A stretch of DNA of 64,000 nucleotides, taken from NCBI GenBank assembly GCA_944472155.2, contig OX235279.1, positions 161,284,199 through 161,348,198 of the forward strand. Direction: 5' to 3'. The stretch is from Trichobilharzia szidati (lineage: Eukaryota > Platyhelminthes > Trematoda > Strigeidida > Schistosomatidae). Made by a program: the position numbers and the translations under genes. The stretch's first letter is position 1; every line of letters starts with the position of its first letter. Below are positions 13,161-24,225 of this stretch, in pieces. Below the pieces are notes generated by a model. That model was not told the origin of the DNA, searched no databases, and saw nothing but the letters and a program-made list of their open reading frames with translations.

Positions 13161-13439
13161 TTTAGACGTTGGAGGATAAGGTGGAAGTTATCATATGAAG
13201 AGAACACGAAGGCTTTTAGACAATCAAAAATCCATCCAATCAGAAGCAAGAAACAAAAAAGAATTATAAAAACAAGGATTCCTAGATTCACTTTAGCCTT
13301 GTAACTTTTCTTAGTGTCAACACTGCAGTTTTGAACCCGAATTCTGGTTTCCTTGACGCCTCCGATTAACAGCTGCATATTTCCATTCCACTACTTTGCA
13401 CTTCAAGTGTAAAATAGGGTTTCAAGTTTTCATCTTTGA

Positions 13440-13590
13440 AGTCTCAGTAGCGACGGGGTTGCTAGCCGCACACATTTCACCTTCACTTTCTTTACAAGCT
13501 CACCACTGGCTGGTAAACTAGGGGAGGTTCAAATCCGTAATCACCACCTGTATTATTGGATAGCATTTTATCACTAGACCATGGCTGTCC
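13440..13590 (-). mobile_element. Degenerate tRNA-derived SINE, family A, body fragment
   Basis: 'CGACGGGGTTGCTAGCC' and the 'TTTACAAGCT..CCA.TGG' area resemble the body of the family A copies at 25.8-26.0 and 33.7-33.9 kb, but the sequence is worn. Confidence 0.4.
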
Positions 13591-13719
13591 AACAGCTGCC
13601 AAGCCGACGAAATTAACCTGTATACAATACATTTATACTATTCGCGTCTTGTCTTAATGATCAGGGGAATAAATCTCATCGCAAGGGATCAACCCTGCGA
13701 GAATCTACAGTATATGAAT

Positions 13720-14900
13720 TGAATAAAGAATTGGAATCCATCAGAAAACATCTATTCAAAATAATGGATATCCAATCTCCTCAACATTCAAAGAGAATGA
13801 CAGATCAATGCTTATCGAAGCCTGGATGTTCCAAACAGGCAAATAAGTAATTGGTAATCTGAAATTCAAAGGTGATCCACTCAATAGTGAGTTCCTGTTG
13901 GCAGGGATTCGTAGAACGTTCTTCACTGCCGGCGTCTCTACGCCTCGCCTTCACTGGACACATATTCTTATTCACCAAAACTTTAAGCAGAGAAGACATC
14001 ACCACCCATTAGTTTGTGCCCACCAGTTCATCTGATCCTGTGGAGCTAAGAACATAGTGTCTATACGAGGACGGCATTCACTGTCTAGATATGCCCATGA
14101 ACAATTGTCAGAATGGTTGTTAAAAGGAGAATGTAGGACTGTCAACAGCTTAGTTCTGGATCATATTATTACTTGTGGTGATGAAGAATCAACGGAGAAT
14201 GCTCTGAAAGTTATGTGTAAAATACGAAGAAGTTGTTCAAAAGGGATTTCGCCCACGTCTTCTTCGTATAACTGGAGCCTTAGTAATCCTTAAGGGGAAA
14301 CTTGAAATTCTTGTGTTCAGAAACGCTTTTTCATCTAGCCTCTTTTACTACCATGTCCTTAGTACAGTTTTGTTTTCTCGAATAAGTGTATAACAAGCTC
14401 TGCATTGTCCCCTTCATGTTTTTCGTAATTCATTTTCAGTATTTCGTTCTCTTATCCGATATCAACCATTTCCAAACGATTATTCATCACCCAGCCGATT
14501 ATTTGTCAACTCATTTGATTTTTCAAACATGGCAGTTACTCATAAACTTAGATTTGCTTTCTAATTCAGTGACAGGGTAACCTCTGACCTCTGTTGTCAA
14601 TCTGTATTGTATGTGTAAACACCATAAATAAATGCCTTGTACAGCTTAGAAGTGAAGAGATCTCTTTGCTGCTGACTTATGTGCCCTTAATTTCCATCTT
14701 AACATACATAAAAGTTTCAGTTTGAATCTTTATACATAGAAATGATTTTCTCAGTGCTTAGTCAACTAGTCATGGGCCTTAAAGCTGTGGAATTTGTTCA
14801 CATCACTATCACTGACAGCTACGATGGTTTATAAAGCAGTGATTCTCTGTATTCAGGAATGTGTCAGTGAAGGGAGTGAAGAATGGACACCAGGTAAATG
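13720..14900 (+). repeat. Repeat family F, copy 3
   Basis: Aligns with copy 2 from about 9.2/10.3 kb onward, with shared 'TCTAGA.A.GCCCATGAA', 'CAACAGCTTA', 'TATTATTACTTGTGGT' and 'GCCTCTTTTACTACCATG'. A 78-codon frame at 14057-14293 is open here but broken in the other two copies. Confidence 0.7.
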
Positions 14901-14984
14901 TTAGGAGGCGACAGTGGTGATGAAGACATCCGATGTCTACCGTTAATAGTGAGTAGCAATCACCACTTACGTGTCATTATTATT

Positions 14985-15640
14985 GTTCCTTCGGGTCCCG
15001 AGTGGAACATACGGCTTCAGCAGCACGTCTCCACTTTTTTATATTTTGTGATCTTAATTTGACTAGCCACGGAACTACTCATAGTCTCTCATCTCCTTCT
15101 CCTTGCCACATTATGGCCTCCACGCCATACTTTCAGTGACGACCCGTTTCCCACATGGATCCCACTCGAGTGATGATCTGGTTGTTACTCGATGTCCTTC
15201 TCATTTTCGCCTACATAATTGTTCAGCAATCGGTTCTTTCTTAATTTGTTCTCCGCTAGAGATTCTTCGTGCTAATTATTTATAGACTGCCATTTAATTT
15301 TCAATGTGGACTCAGTGGAAGCAGCTGTTGAGAAAAGTCTATAATCTGTCGGAAAGGATTCGCTGGCTGTGCAGTACAAGCTTGCGACCCACATAAAAAA
15401 GTGACTGACTGACTGACTTAACAATTGTGTTGTGTTGTTCATTATGCTGAGTACACGAGATTTCACCACTGATTTCGGAGTAATGTAGGTGACTGCTGAC
15501 TTTCCGATTCTGTCTGTCCTTCACGTCTACATCCGTTCCTCTGGTTGTAGTTGAAAAGATGCTTCCTACCTGGACAAATGAGGGAGGTAGTCTCTTTCAA
15601 ATTTCTACTGTTGTTGAATCACGACTAACTGGAGAAATAT
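14985..15640 (-). mobile_element. Decayed RTE-like retrotransposon fragment
   Basis: The left end matches the reverse complement of the RTE 3' terminus ('CCTTCGGGTCCCGAGTGGAACATACGGCTTCAGC'). The right part holds the antisense 'GATGCTTCCTACCTGGACAAATGAGGGAGGTA' block found in other minus copies, for example at 40.09 kb. Stops in all frames. Confidence 0.65.
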
Positions 15641-15779
15641 AATGGAGTCAATGAGATCTTGTAGAGGATCGGTAATCCTGTCAGACGCGAATACACTGTA
15701 GATGTGCTGGCGATGCCCTAAGAACGGTCAGTACTAACAACAATAAGTGAAAGTAGTATCACATTACTTTGGAAATCGA

Positions 15780-16010
15780 GGTAGTTGGAGAATATATGTA
15801 GGGAAACCATCAGGAACAAAGAACTCAGGCAGTGAGCCAGTCAACAAAGGACTACTCAACAAATATATCAGAACGAATTGGAAATGGCCTGAAATTGCAA
15901 GCAATAAAACCATCTTCAGAGTCACACCACACACCGTGTAGACTTTTAAGTGGAATACAAATGGGAATCGACCAGTCGGACGTGGATCCGATTGTGGGGG
16001 GTAGGAATTG
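15780..16010 (+). mobile_element. Small decayed RTE C-terminal fragment
   Basis: Pieces read NSG.EPVNKGLLNKYI.TNWKWPEI, then 'RVTPHTV' and 'KWNTNGNRPVGRGSDC', loosely following the RTE thumb region 'ERANQEPI...[11 protein letters not shown]...[16 protein letters not shown]'. Low sequence identity. Confidence 0.45.
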
Positions 16011-16204
16011 AAAGCTTGTGATGGCTGATGAAACCGAACGTGAAAGTGATTTCAGATAACAGACTGAAATGAATATGTTTCGCTGAGGTCCTACTTTCCA
16101 CTCAGTATGGAAGAGTAATATTCACAAACATGACACTGACAAGCATCTCAGTCGGATCAGTGTGTAGAGAAGGAGTTTAGGATAATCGAAATCTATTTAC
16201 CTTA

Positions 16205-17005
16205 GGAACAATCTATTATTATTATTGTATCCATTAATTCCTAGAGTAACATAGGACTTCAGCCGTGCGTCTCCACTGAGTTCGGTTCTCTGATAGCGTC
16301 TTCACCTGGCTCCATGTCTGCCCACACGTTTTCATCTCCTCTTCACATGACCTCCTCTAAGTCACCCTTGCACTGACGACCAACTCGCCGCTTCCCTTTC
16401 GGGTTCCACTCGAGCAATGGCTTGTCTAGTGATGTCACTTGATGGTTTCCTCAGAGTGTGGCCAATCCATCTCCATTTCCTTCTGCCTATTTGTTTCACA
16501 ATCGGTTCTTGGTTGGTTCGCTCCCAGATATCCCTCTCTGTTGCTGATCTTTTCTCGCCGGCCATCTGATCTTGAGTATTGAGCGAAGACAACTGTTAAT
16601 GAAGGTCTGTAGTTTGTTTGAGATGCTCTTTATGACGCGCCAAGTCTCTTATCCGTATAGTAGCACTGACTTCACACTGGAGTTGAAAATCCGGATCGTA
16701 TTTTTGATGCTGAGTGTTGTTGACCTCCACACAGACTTGAGAGAAATGAAAGCTTGTCTTGCTTTTCCGATTCTTGCTTTGATATCCTCGTCAGTTCCGC
16801 CTGTAATTGAAACGATTCTTCTCAGGTAGATAAAAGAGCTTGTTTCTTTCAGGTTCCTCCAATTTATGCTGATTGTTGTCTGTTGTTGTTTTTGCTGTTG
16901 GTGGTGTTGCCCGGGAATCTTCATCACCTCTGTCTTCTCTATGTTCACCTGAAGTCCTATCTTCGATACTTCTTCTGCCAACTTGTTGCTTTTTGCTTGC
17001 ATATC
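16205..17005 (-). mobile_element. RTE-clade (SR2-like) retrotransposon, RT C-terminal pseudogene
   Basis: Two minus-strand frames carry the family in order. 16649-17002 has MQAKSNKLAEEVSKIGLQV, NIEKTEVMKIPG, INWRNLKETSSFIYL, GGTDEDIKARIGKARQAFI, and KSVLLYG. 16362-16592 has [40 protein letters not shown] and [11 protein letters not shown]. One frameshift separates them and a TAA-like tail sits at about 16205-16225. This is one of the better-preserved RTE copies here but still lacks the catalytic FADD and everything upstream. Confidence 0.88.
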
Positions 17006-17783
17006 TTAGAGTTTATGGGAAATCAGAACAATCTCTGTTAGTTACCAAATGTCGTCATCTTGGTTATTGATGGCCATCATCAGTGGAATCCGTGGACTGC
17101 ATAGTTCATCTTATTGCCAACTCATTCGCATTCATTTGGATGATGTGACATGGGAAGGCTGAGCATTTCTCCCCAACATAATCCATCAACCAATGTAGGG
17201 AAAATGCAAATTTCCCTAAGACAATAAGAAGGATTACATTTTTACCGCATATCTTTCTCTGTCTTTAATCTTCGATCTCTTTTGACCAACTTTCTCTCCG
17301 TCTCTCTCTCTTTGTGATTATTATTCTACTTGAGTTGAACTTTTGTTGTTGTTGTTGTTACAACTGTCTGCAATCTGATGGAATTTACTAATTTTATTTT
17401 TTTTTCAAAAATCTTTTCCGCTTTCAACTTTGAAATTGACGTCAGTTTTGCTTAGATATTCTTGTTTCTTTTATTTCTGCTAGCATAGAAACTTAATACA
17501 GAGAAAATTTTAGGCGTAAGTTTTCTTTAAATCTTTTCCCTCACTTTTTCATATTCGATGTGTCTCTAAATGAGAATGTAGTTTAAAATATGACATTAAC
17601 ATTCCAATGCGGTTAATGCACAATGCGATTGTTTGTACTTGAAGACATTTGTTTCCCGCAGTAAGTTTAAAAGAAGCGACAACTGTTACAAGAAGAGTAT
17701 TTAATGAATTCATAAATTTATGCATAAGGACTCGTCGACTGAATACTTCTCTACAAATATTGTTATTTATCTAAATTACTGTG
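17005..17783. other. Unassigned sequence
   Basis: No gene recognised. Contains short CT-rich and GTT-rich simple tracts around 17290-17360 and a T-run at about 17396. Confidence 0.4.
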
Positions 17784-17965
17784 CGCCGGTAGCACAATGG
17801 TTAGGACTCTCGCCGACCATGCACATAGTCCGGAGTTCGATCCTCTGCCAACGCACAGCTAATATCTATGGTCGGCCTGTGAAATTTGGGCTACCGATAT
17901 CATATGCTGAAAATTCCACACTTGTACCAAAATACTGTGTGGTTACAAGCTCTAATTAAAACAAT
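17783..17965 (+). mobile_element. tRNA-derived SINE, family B, copy 2
   Basis: Starts GCGCCGGTAGCACAATGGTT (A-box-like) with a GAGTTCGATCC B-box. The body has 'GGTCGGCCTGTGAAATTTGG' and ends in 'CTAATTAAAACAATTTTAAA'. No transcription terminator or intact cloverleaf, so it is a SINE and not a tRNA gene. Confidence 0.78.
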
Positions 17966-19180
17966 TTTAAAAAAATTAAGTGCGCACAAATACATGAACA
18001 CTTTGACAACAAGGAACCTTCATAAGAACAAATAAATTAATTTAAAGTATTCAAACCATGTAGGACTAAATAACAAGATTTTAACATATCTGGTGTAAAA
18101 TCATAAGATATCCTATAGCTCGCATCTCCAAACACTGCCCCAAATGACTTCCTGGTGTTCATGATGGCATCCAAAGATGCTCTCAGTCACGTGTTATTTC
18201 TTTGACTGTGATCATACATTGATGATAAGTTAAAGCTTTATAGCTATTAATATGCAAAGTAATAAATGAACTCTTGGCTTTGCCGAAGCTTGTGCAACCA
18301 GATTAAAGAAGCCGGATCTGTATTTTGCGTAATAATATGATTGCACACTTTTTTGTTAGATGTTGAAATCAGAGACATTATACGTGACTTTTGTTGAAAA
18401 CGATTCATGCCGGAATATAGATAACTTCTGAGAACAATCTAAAATACTGTGTACTGTTGGACGCTTTGCCTTCTCACTGGTCTATTCTGTCTACTTGCTT
18501 CACACATAACCGTGTTGAATACTTTGGATCATCTCTGGAACCTCTTATCCTCATCCGAGGACTATTCTACAACTGGTACGCAGCTTCTGCTAGTAGACAC
18601 GACTCCAGCAGTGAACGCCTCTGTGGATTATATCAATAATTTTTAGCCGTGGACTTTAACTGTATGTTCAAGTAACCGTTTAAATAGTATAACTCATCGC
18701 TGTATCTCTGATAATATATTGTTACACTATCATCTAATTGACTTTGATTTTTTATTCAGATACTTGTTATTGTCATCGAGCTCTCTATACTGTCCCCTAC
18801 AGATCTCTGTATATAGAAGGAGACAATGGTCACCCTTAATCTACCTTGGTAGCTTACGTTTATGTTGCCTTCACAATTTTCTTTCCTTTCCCCGTGTCTT
18901 TACCATGTCTTCTTCTGTTATTATTATTTTTAGTTTCTTCAGGATTTGTGTAAATTGAGAATTCATAGTTGAGTGTCGGTCTTGATGAAGAATGTTCAAA
19001 CTGTCATATGACTTTAAGTTAGAAATGTTAAAATCTTGTTATTTAGTCCAGCATGGTTTACATTGCGAACCTGACTGATAGAATTTAGTCTGCAGCAAAA
19101 GAAGGACTACACACATCACACTAGTTACTACTGTCCAATCAAAGCATCCAACACAGTCCCACAGGAAGACAATCGCAAAC
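17965..19180. other. Unassigned sequence
   Basis: Two overlapping open frames at 18449-18646 lack recognisable motifs. Nothing else was identified. Confidence 0.35.
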
Positions 19181-19325
19181 CCGAATAGCTCAGTGGTAAC
19201 GTCTCTGACTGCAGGGACATGCGTTCCTTCAAGATTGCAGATACGGCTTACTGACCAGTGAGTGCCGAGTAGCACGAAACCTAGGTTCATGGCTTTCTGC
19301 CGACTGCCCTCAACCATCAACAATG
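19180..19325 (+). mobile_element. SINE-like family G, copy 1, with tRNA-like head and hammerhead-like motif
   Basis: Head 'AATAGCTCAGTGGTAACGTCTC' resembles a tRNA A-box region. Then CTGACCA at about 19251, a GTGCC...GCAC hairpin, CGAAACCTAGGTTC and a conserved 3' part CTGCCGACTGCC. Other copies: 21395-21492 and 61600-61712 (+). Confidence 0.6.
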
Positions 19326-19380
19326 GTTTACATATGTTAGACTTATATATTTGTTTTTATGAAGGTACCTTGTTGTCAAA

Positions 19381-19680
19381 ATGTGGCTCAAGTGGTCTAG
19401 TGGATAACGCTTTGACGTTTGAAACTAAGGGCACTGGGTTCGAGCCTCGGTGGGAATGTCATCACTCACTGGGAAATGCAGGTACATCCAGTTGGCTGAC
19501 GAGTCCCAAATAGGACGAAATGCGCATCATGGATTCCACTGCTAGTCACCATCCACAAATTAAATTCTAATTAAATGCCCAGACATCGTCGAAGCATCTG
19601 CACAAGATGTCGACATGTCAACCTGAGACAGAGCACTTCGGTCCAATCAATCGATGGGAAAATCTCAAATTCAATTTTTT
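19381..19680 (+). mobile_element. Sm-alpha-type SINE with tRNA-like promoter
   Basis: A-box-like GTGGTCTAGTGGATAACG and B-box GGTTCGAGCC (19437-19446) form a tRNA-like head. It is followed by the hammerhead region and the known Sm-alpha 3' body ('AGACATCGTCGAAGCATCTG ... GACATGTCAACCTGAGACAG ... TCCAATCAATCGATGGG'). This is the most complete Sm-alpha copy in the window. Confidence 0.85.
19481..19543 (+). ncRNA. Schistosome Sm-alpha hammerhead ribozyme (copy probably impaired)
   Basis: Core CTGACGA at 19496-19502, stem II GTCCC/GGGAC-type hairpin with AAATA loop at 19503-19516, GAAA at 19517-19520, short stem III TGC/GCA, then ATC at 19526-19528 as the cleavage triplet and the conserved TGGATTCCACTGC. 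Stem I carries a TTGG-like insertion just before the core (ATCCAGTTGG against the usual ATCCAG), and ATC replaces the usual GTC. I expect weak or no self-cleavage. Identity as a hammerhead is secure from the core. Confidence 0.82.
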
Positions 19681-20139
19681 TTTAATGTTCATTTGTTTGT
19701 ACGTACTTAAACTTAAAAGTAAATCAGATAAACAACAATGATTGTATAGGAGTATTCAACTGACGAGTCCTTCTGACGATATTTATGCTTGTTTTATATT
19801 ATGTATATAATGTAGTCGTATAAATCTTCAGAGATGGCATGATGTTGTTTTCATGCTGTGTATTCTGCATTTCTTGGTTTAAGTAAATTTTGGTTCTTCT
19901 TCTTGAAGATAAATATGAGTGCTAATCTGGGCGATATGCAATTTCCACATACACACACGCACACTGCGAGTAGGGGGGAATTTCACAACCACATTTTCTT
20001 TTTGAAACCAATGTTATTCAGATTACAAATTGCACCTGACTATATTACTTTTCAATATATCCAACCTATCCCGCCCACCTTGAATTTAGTGATTGGATGC
20101 AGGTGAATGCAATGCGATACGATGGCTGACCTCTATTGT

Positions 20140-20400
20140 CTAGATTAGTTAACTTATCAGAGTCACCCATTCTATGTCTAACGAAAGTTTTATGTTACGA
20201 CAATCTGACTGACCCTTGTCTACTGGTGCAGTTGGCCTCATAGCTATTACATTTGGTAAATTTCGTACTTGGTAAACTACATGCGATTTTTCCTGATTAA
20301 ATCTATCTGGTCTTAAATACCGACAAAGTTTATCCCCGAGAGAGTTGGTCAATTGTTTGATTGGTTTAAATGTCAGTGAAAATAATTCCAGTCTCATTGA
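20140..20400 (-). mobile_element. Probable Penelope-like element remnant (GIY-YIG region)
   Basis: Minus-strand pieces in two frames read RFNQEKSHVVYQV, then CTKCNSY, then SRQGSVRLS and HKTF, resembling the 'VVY.I.C..C...Y.G.T.R....R..EH' layout of a GIY-YIG endonuclease. A homologous piece lies at 58830-59120 (-). Frames are broken. Confidence 0.45.
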
Positions 20401-21395
20401 GGATTCTACGTATGGCCTCTGACGTTCCCTGTTTATACATCAGTATATTATTTCTGTCGATTTCATTACTTATCTTATATCTCTCCTATGGTTTCTTCAC
20501 TACTGTTTCTTCTCCACTACTGTCTTGTTTCCATTTTATTTTACAAAGTTTAGAATGAACTCACAATCCCTCTTTCTGGGTACGCATTAATCTGATTTCA
20601 TGAAAACTCTCACTGTTGTCCATTGGTACATTGAAATTTTGGAGGATGTTTTCTCTTGAGATAATTTTCCGTACTTCCTTTTTCGCTTAGAAGTGAAAAT
20701 GATGATCACGTTGAATCTACCAAGAAAATATACTGAAGTTTGCTAAATGTAATTAATACTATTCCTTTTTATTTAATTCATTCATTTTAGTTAAAGCCAT
20801 TTCATGTCGGTATCATGATTTTGGTATACATTGAAGTTCCTTAACTGATTTAAGTGTCTTTGAGCCTAGTCAAACTACGTATATCGTTGATGAGTTCAAC
20901 GCCAAACATGCAAAATGGCCATCGCGTTGTGTTTAGGTCACTTTGACCTGGTTGGCTGGCTTGGGGTCACTAGTGGTTGAGCTGTCGGTGGTTCAAAACT
21001 ACACTCATTTTGAGTGAATCACTAGTATAAAGCATGATGTCCTTATGCTGAATTTCCTGATTTTCATTTATTGTATAGTAAGTAGATTACATGCTGTATG
21101 TGTTATCAGAATAATTCCGGTTTGCAGGAAGAAACTGTGGTAAAATGTCACCCCCATAAACAGTTTAATTTACAATATTATCTGCAAATCGTGAATTTGA
21201 TCCATTGGTGTCCCGTGTTAGCTCAACTGGCTAATCAGATGTTGGGTGATTGAAACCTGCTCTCCTTTCTTCGCTGAATCAGACTGGCTACAAAACTGAT
21301 GATTTTCGCCTCAAGAGAGGGAAATCGACAGTAATTCTTTAGACCTAGTTGGTATGCACTGTTGCTTGAGGTTGGTAGTTTCCACCTCAGTCATA
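20400..21395. other. Unassigned sequence
   Basis: No gene recognised. 'TTAGCTCAACTGGCTAATCAGATG...GGGTGATTGAAACC' at about 21216-21266 is weakly tRNA-like and may be a SINE head. The remainder shows nothing. Confidence 0.35.
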
Positions 21396-21492
21396 ATAAA
21401 CAGTTGTGTATACGCAGATACGACTTGCTGACAAGTGCCGACTAGCACGAAACCTCGGTTCAAGACTTCCTGCCGATTGCCTCCAACCATCT
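21395..21492 (+). mobile_element. SINE-like family G, copy 2, hammerhead-like motif
   Basis: CTTG-CTGACAA at 21424-21434, GTGCCGACTAGCAC hairpin, GAAA, CCTCGGTTCAAG, then CTGCCGATTGCCTCCAACCATC. CTTG upstream of the core can pair with CAAG after the presumed cleavage site. The core G8 equivalent is A. Confidence 0.6.
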
Positions 21493-21504
21493 AGTTTTGT
21501 ATGC

Positions 21505-21925
21505 TTTCATGTTATCTCTTTTCTTTCCAATCTACGTCTCTGTCAAATAAACTTAGAATACACGTCCTCCTCCTGACAGCCTCTACTAGTCTCATAGTAG
21601 GGAAAGAAAACACATTATACTGTTTGAAATGTTTCACTCTCCGTATTAATGAGCAGTACCCTCTTAAGTGTCTTGATTTGCCGCATTCAAGTCATTGGTC
21701 TTTTCTGGCCCTCATTTGTAGCGCCTCTGCTTCACGCTGCGAATCTCCGGCATTCTCTTGGCACAAGTTCGATTTCAGTGACTCTATTGTAACTACTATT
21801 GTGTTCAACACCTGTCTGGTCACCTTTGCTAGTTCATCGGTGTCCATAAACGGTGCAGCTTTGACCAGCTGTAGTTGTTGAGAGATGTGCCCTTGAACTC
21901 TGTCGATGAGCTGGGATGTCAGTAA
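21505..21925 (-). pseudogene. Decayed LTR-retrotransposon gag fragment with CCHC zinc knuckle
   Basis: The minus strand reads through a charged helical segment (QLIDRVQGHISQQLQLVK... ESLKSNLCQENAGDSQREA...) into a Cx2Cx4Hx4C pattern (LECGKSRHLRGYC) at about 21645-21695. The first knuckle cysteine codon is now TGA. An in-frame TAG lies upstream near 21925, and no protease or RT follows. The zinc knuckle spacing supports a Ty3/gypsy or BEL-type gag, but the clade cannot be told. Confidence 0.5.
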
Positions 21926-22880
21926 CTGCGACTAGGATTCTTAATCCAATGTGTGGAGTGAACGACTTGGTCGATTCGTCAGATTCACTGCTAACACCAA
22001 CGGGTCTCCGTGAGGTTCCACTTTCGAGGGCAGAACTGCTGCATTGCCAGGTACCTGTCTGTTGACCTATATAAGCCCACTAACAATCGTTCAGATCAAT
22101 GTCTTCTAGGTCTCGTTATCACCTGACCGCTCCACACTGTCGCACGCCGCCTCTATGAGACCTGTCAGCAGTGTCCCCAGCACAACCCCCTTCGACGTCA
22201 GAACGTTTACAACCACCAACTCAGAGACGGTATCGAAGTGCCTTAAGAAGCTCCCTATGTCTACTTCTTCGAAAGCAGCAGGTTATGTGATCCTGATTGT
22301 TTGTGGGTAACGACATCAAATGTAATGTTAGAGGACAGCAAACTTGGTAATTTGATGTTAACTTGGGATTGGATATCTGTACCATATGTGGAAATTATAT
22401 ACACCTTACGTGAAAATCAGCAAATGAAGATTGACTTCAGGCCCAAATTTGTATGTGGTTTTTGTTGAACTGTCTCATATTTCTAATAATATTCGATGTA
22501 TCAAAAACAAACTTTGATTTTTTCGAAATTCCAGCAGTCTGATGATTTTGCTAGAGGCTGTGCAGATATAACAAAAAATTGACAGAATTAATTTGTGAAA
22601 TTCACTTTAGAGTGAAGTAAAGAATATCTGGTGATTGCTGTTTTTCAATATCTGAAAGGATAATGATTAACTTGGTATGAAAGTTAGAGAATGTGAACTA
22701 CGGCTTTTTAATGAATACAGGTGTGAATGGAATCAGCACAGAAAACACATCGAAACAGTGTTGTTTTTTTAATAAATGAAGATGACAAAAAAACTTAAGG
22801 AAACGAAGAAGCAAGAAAACGAAAACTAAACATTCAAACTGAACTTGATCCATCTTAAATGCTGTAGAGATTGGACTAGT
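21925..22880. other. Unassigned sequence
   Basis: No supported gene. 22080-22270 (+) is locally GC-richer, with a 'CQQCPQHN' reading, but has stops on both sides. Confidence 0.35.
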
Positions 22881-23330
22881 TTCTTTTGAACACACAGCTC
22901 CGGCCTACCGATGCATAAGGTGCGAGGGCTTCTGCAGTACACAGAGGAGTTAAAAACACACTTTCTTTGATGTATACGTTCTGTTTACTTTGTAAATGAC
23001 TATTAATAATGGATGAGTCATTTGAGATATTGTATGACATGTGTGTTGACGAGGTGTTCAATTATGGCGTCCTCCTTGAAGCCATGAAGGGTATTGTTCT
23101 GTAACATGTTTTGATAGGACCTGTACAGAACTAGCTATGTGCTTAGCTCTACATGGACAGGCGAATTGATATATGCATGTAGGAGTGATCATATGCGAAA
23201 GTTTGTCCTTCGCGATGCTTAGAAACAGCTGTAGGCTACAGAATACCACTCTTAACGTTACTACAGGAAACATCGTCTTCAGGGAACCGAAGATTCTCCT
23301 CTTAGGGAGCTCTGCCACTGACTTAGTCTC
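22880..23330 (-). mobile_element. Penelope-like retroelement, C-terminal GIY-YIG endonuclease remnant
   Basis: 23058-23318 (-) reads VTLRVVFCSLQLFLSIAKDK then TCIYQFACPCRAKHI and VTEQYPSWLQGGRHN. This corresponds to the Penelope linker, the '.CVY.F.C.C...YIGR' start of the GIY-YIG domain, and the EH-PSWL block. Downstream 22880-22960 (-) has TAEALAPY and RSCVFKRN, the usual 'EALAI....LCVQK' C-terminus, in another frame. The catalytic YIG is mutated, so the copy is dead. Confidence 0.78.
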
Positions 23331-23339
23331 CCTTAAGGT

Positions 23340-24225
23340 CCAGATTCAGATAAATAGTTTTCTATGGTGCTGAAGTGCATTCTTCGCTTTTTGCTTTTGA
23401 TTCTATGTTTTTCTCTACGGAACGTAACATGTATCCATCTTCAGGTAGAACATTTTTGAGAAATAAAGGCTCTTCTTCCGAGCAGCCACTGTGGTAATTT
23501 CTTCTGATACGGTGAGCCAGCAAGGTGGTGAGAGCTCTTATTCGACAAAAAGATATCTAACTGCCGAGGGTTTTCAGTTGGCCATTCCATAATGATATTT
23601 TGTGGATAGATCTTTCAAACTTTTTTATCATCTCTTCTCGCGAAATGGAATCTTTGATTCATTTTCTGCTTCGAGTTTCGCCCAGCGACTTGAGCGAACT
23701 GTTGCTTCTATGAATGGAACTCGCAGGTGGCAAGTTCATTCGCAATTGATATTGGTTACGTCACTAATTTTCCTGCCTGGTGTTTAAAACGCTTCGATCT
23801 GATTGGCTAGCAAACACTACTGATTGGTGTGACTGTGATTTTGTATAACTACTCCTTGTCTCAGTCAATCAGTAGTATGGAAACTGTAAAGAATAGACAC
23901 TAAATGCAAATAACTTCTTGACCAACCAAACAGATTCTTCTACCTTATAAGTGACATTTATTGTATAATTGATGTATTCGTAAGATATATATCTAATAAA
24001 AGTAAATTATACAGGGTATATATATATCCCTAATATGCTGCACAAATAGGTCCCAGTTTCTCATAGCAGTGTGACCATAGACATATCAAACCAAATATCG
24101 ATACAAAAATTCACCTGGTTGGCTGTATATCATATCACATTGGAAACCATTCACCAATCTAATATGTTTTTCGTAGATGGATCCAGAATCCATCAGGAGT
24201 AGGATTATATTATTATAGGATTAAC
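23340..24225. other. Unassigned sequence with a short dispersed repeat
   Basis: About 23785-23885 ('GGCTAGCAAACACTACTGATTG ... CAGTCAATCAGTAGTATGG') recurs at about 43220-43315. No gene recognised. Confidence 0.4.

Noticed and set aside
22080..22270. Possible integrase or zinc-binding fragment (CQQCPQHN reading)
   Set aside because: Only a short Cys pattern in a frame bounded by stops, with no HHCC or DDE motif.
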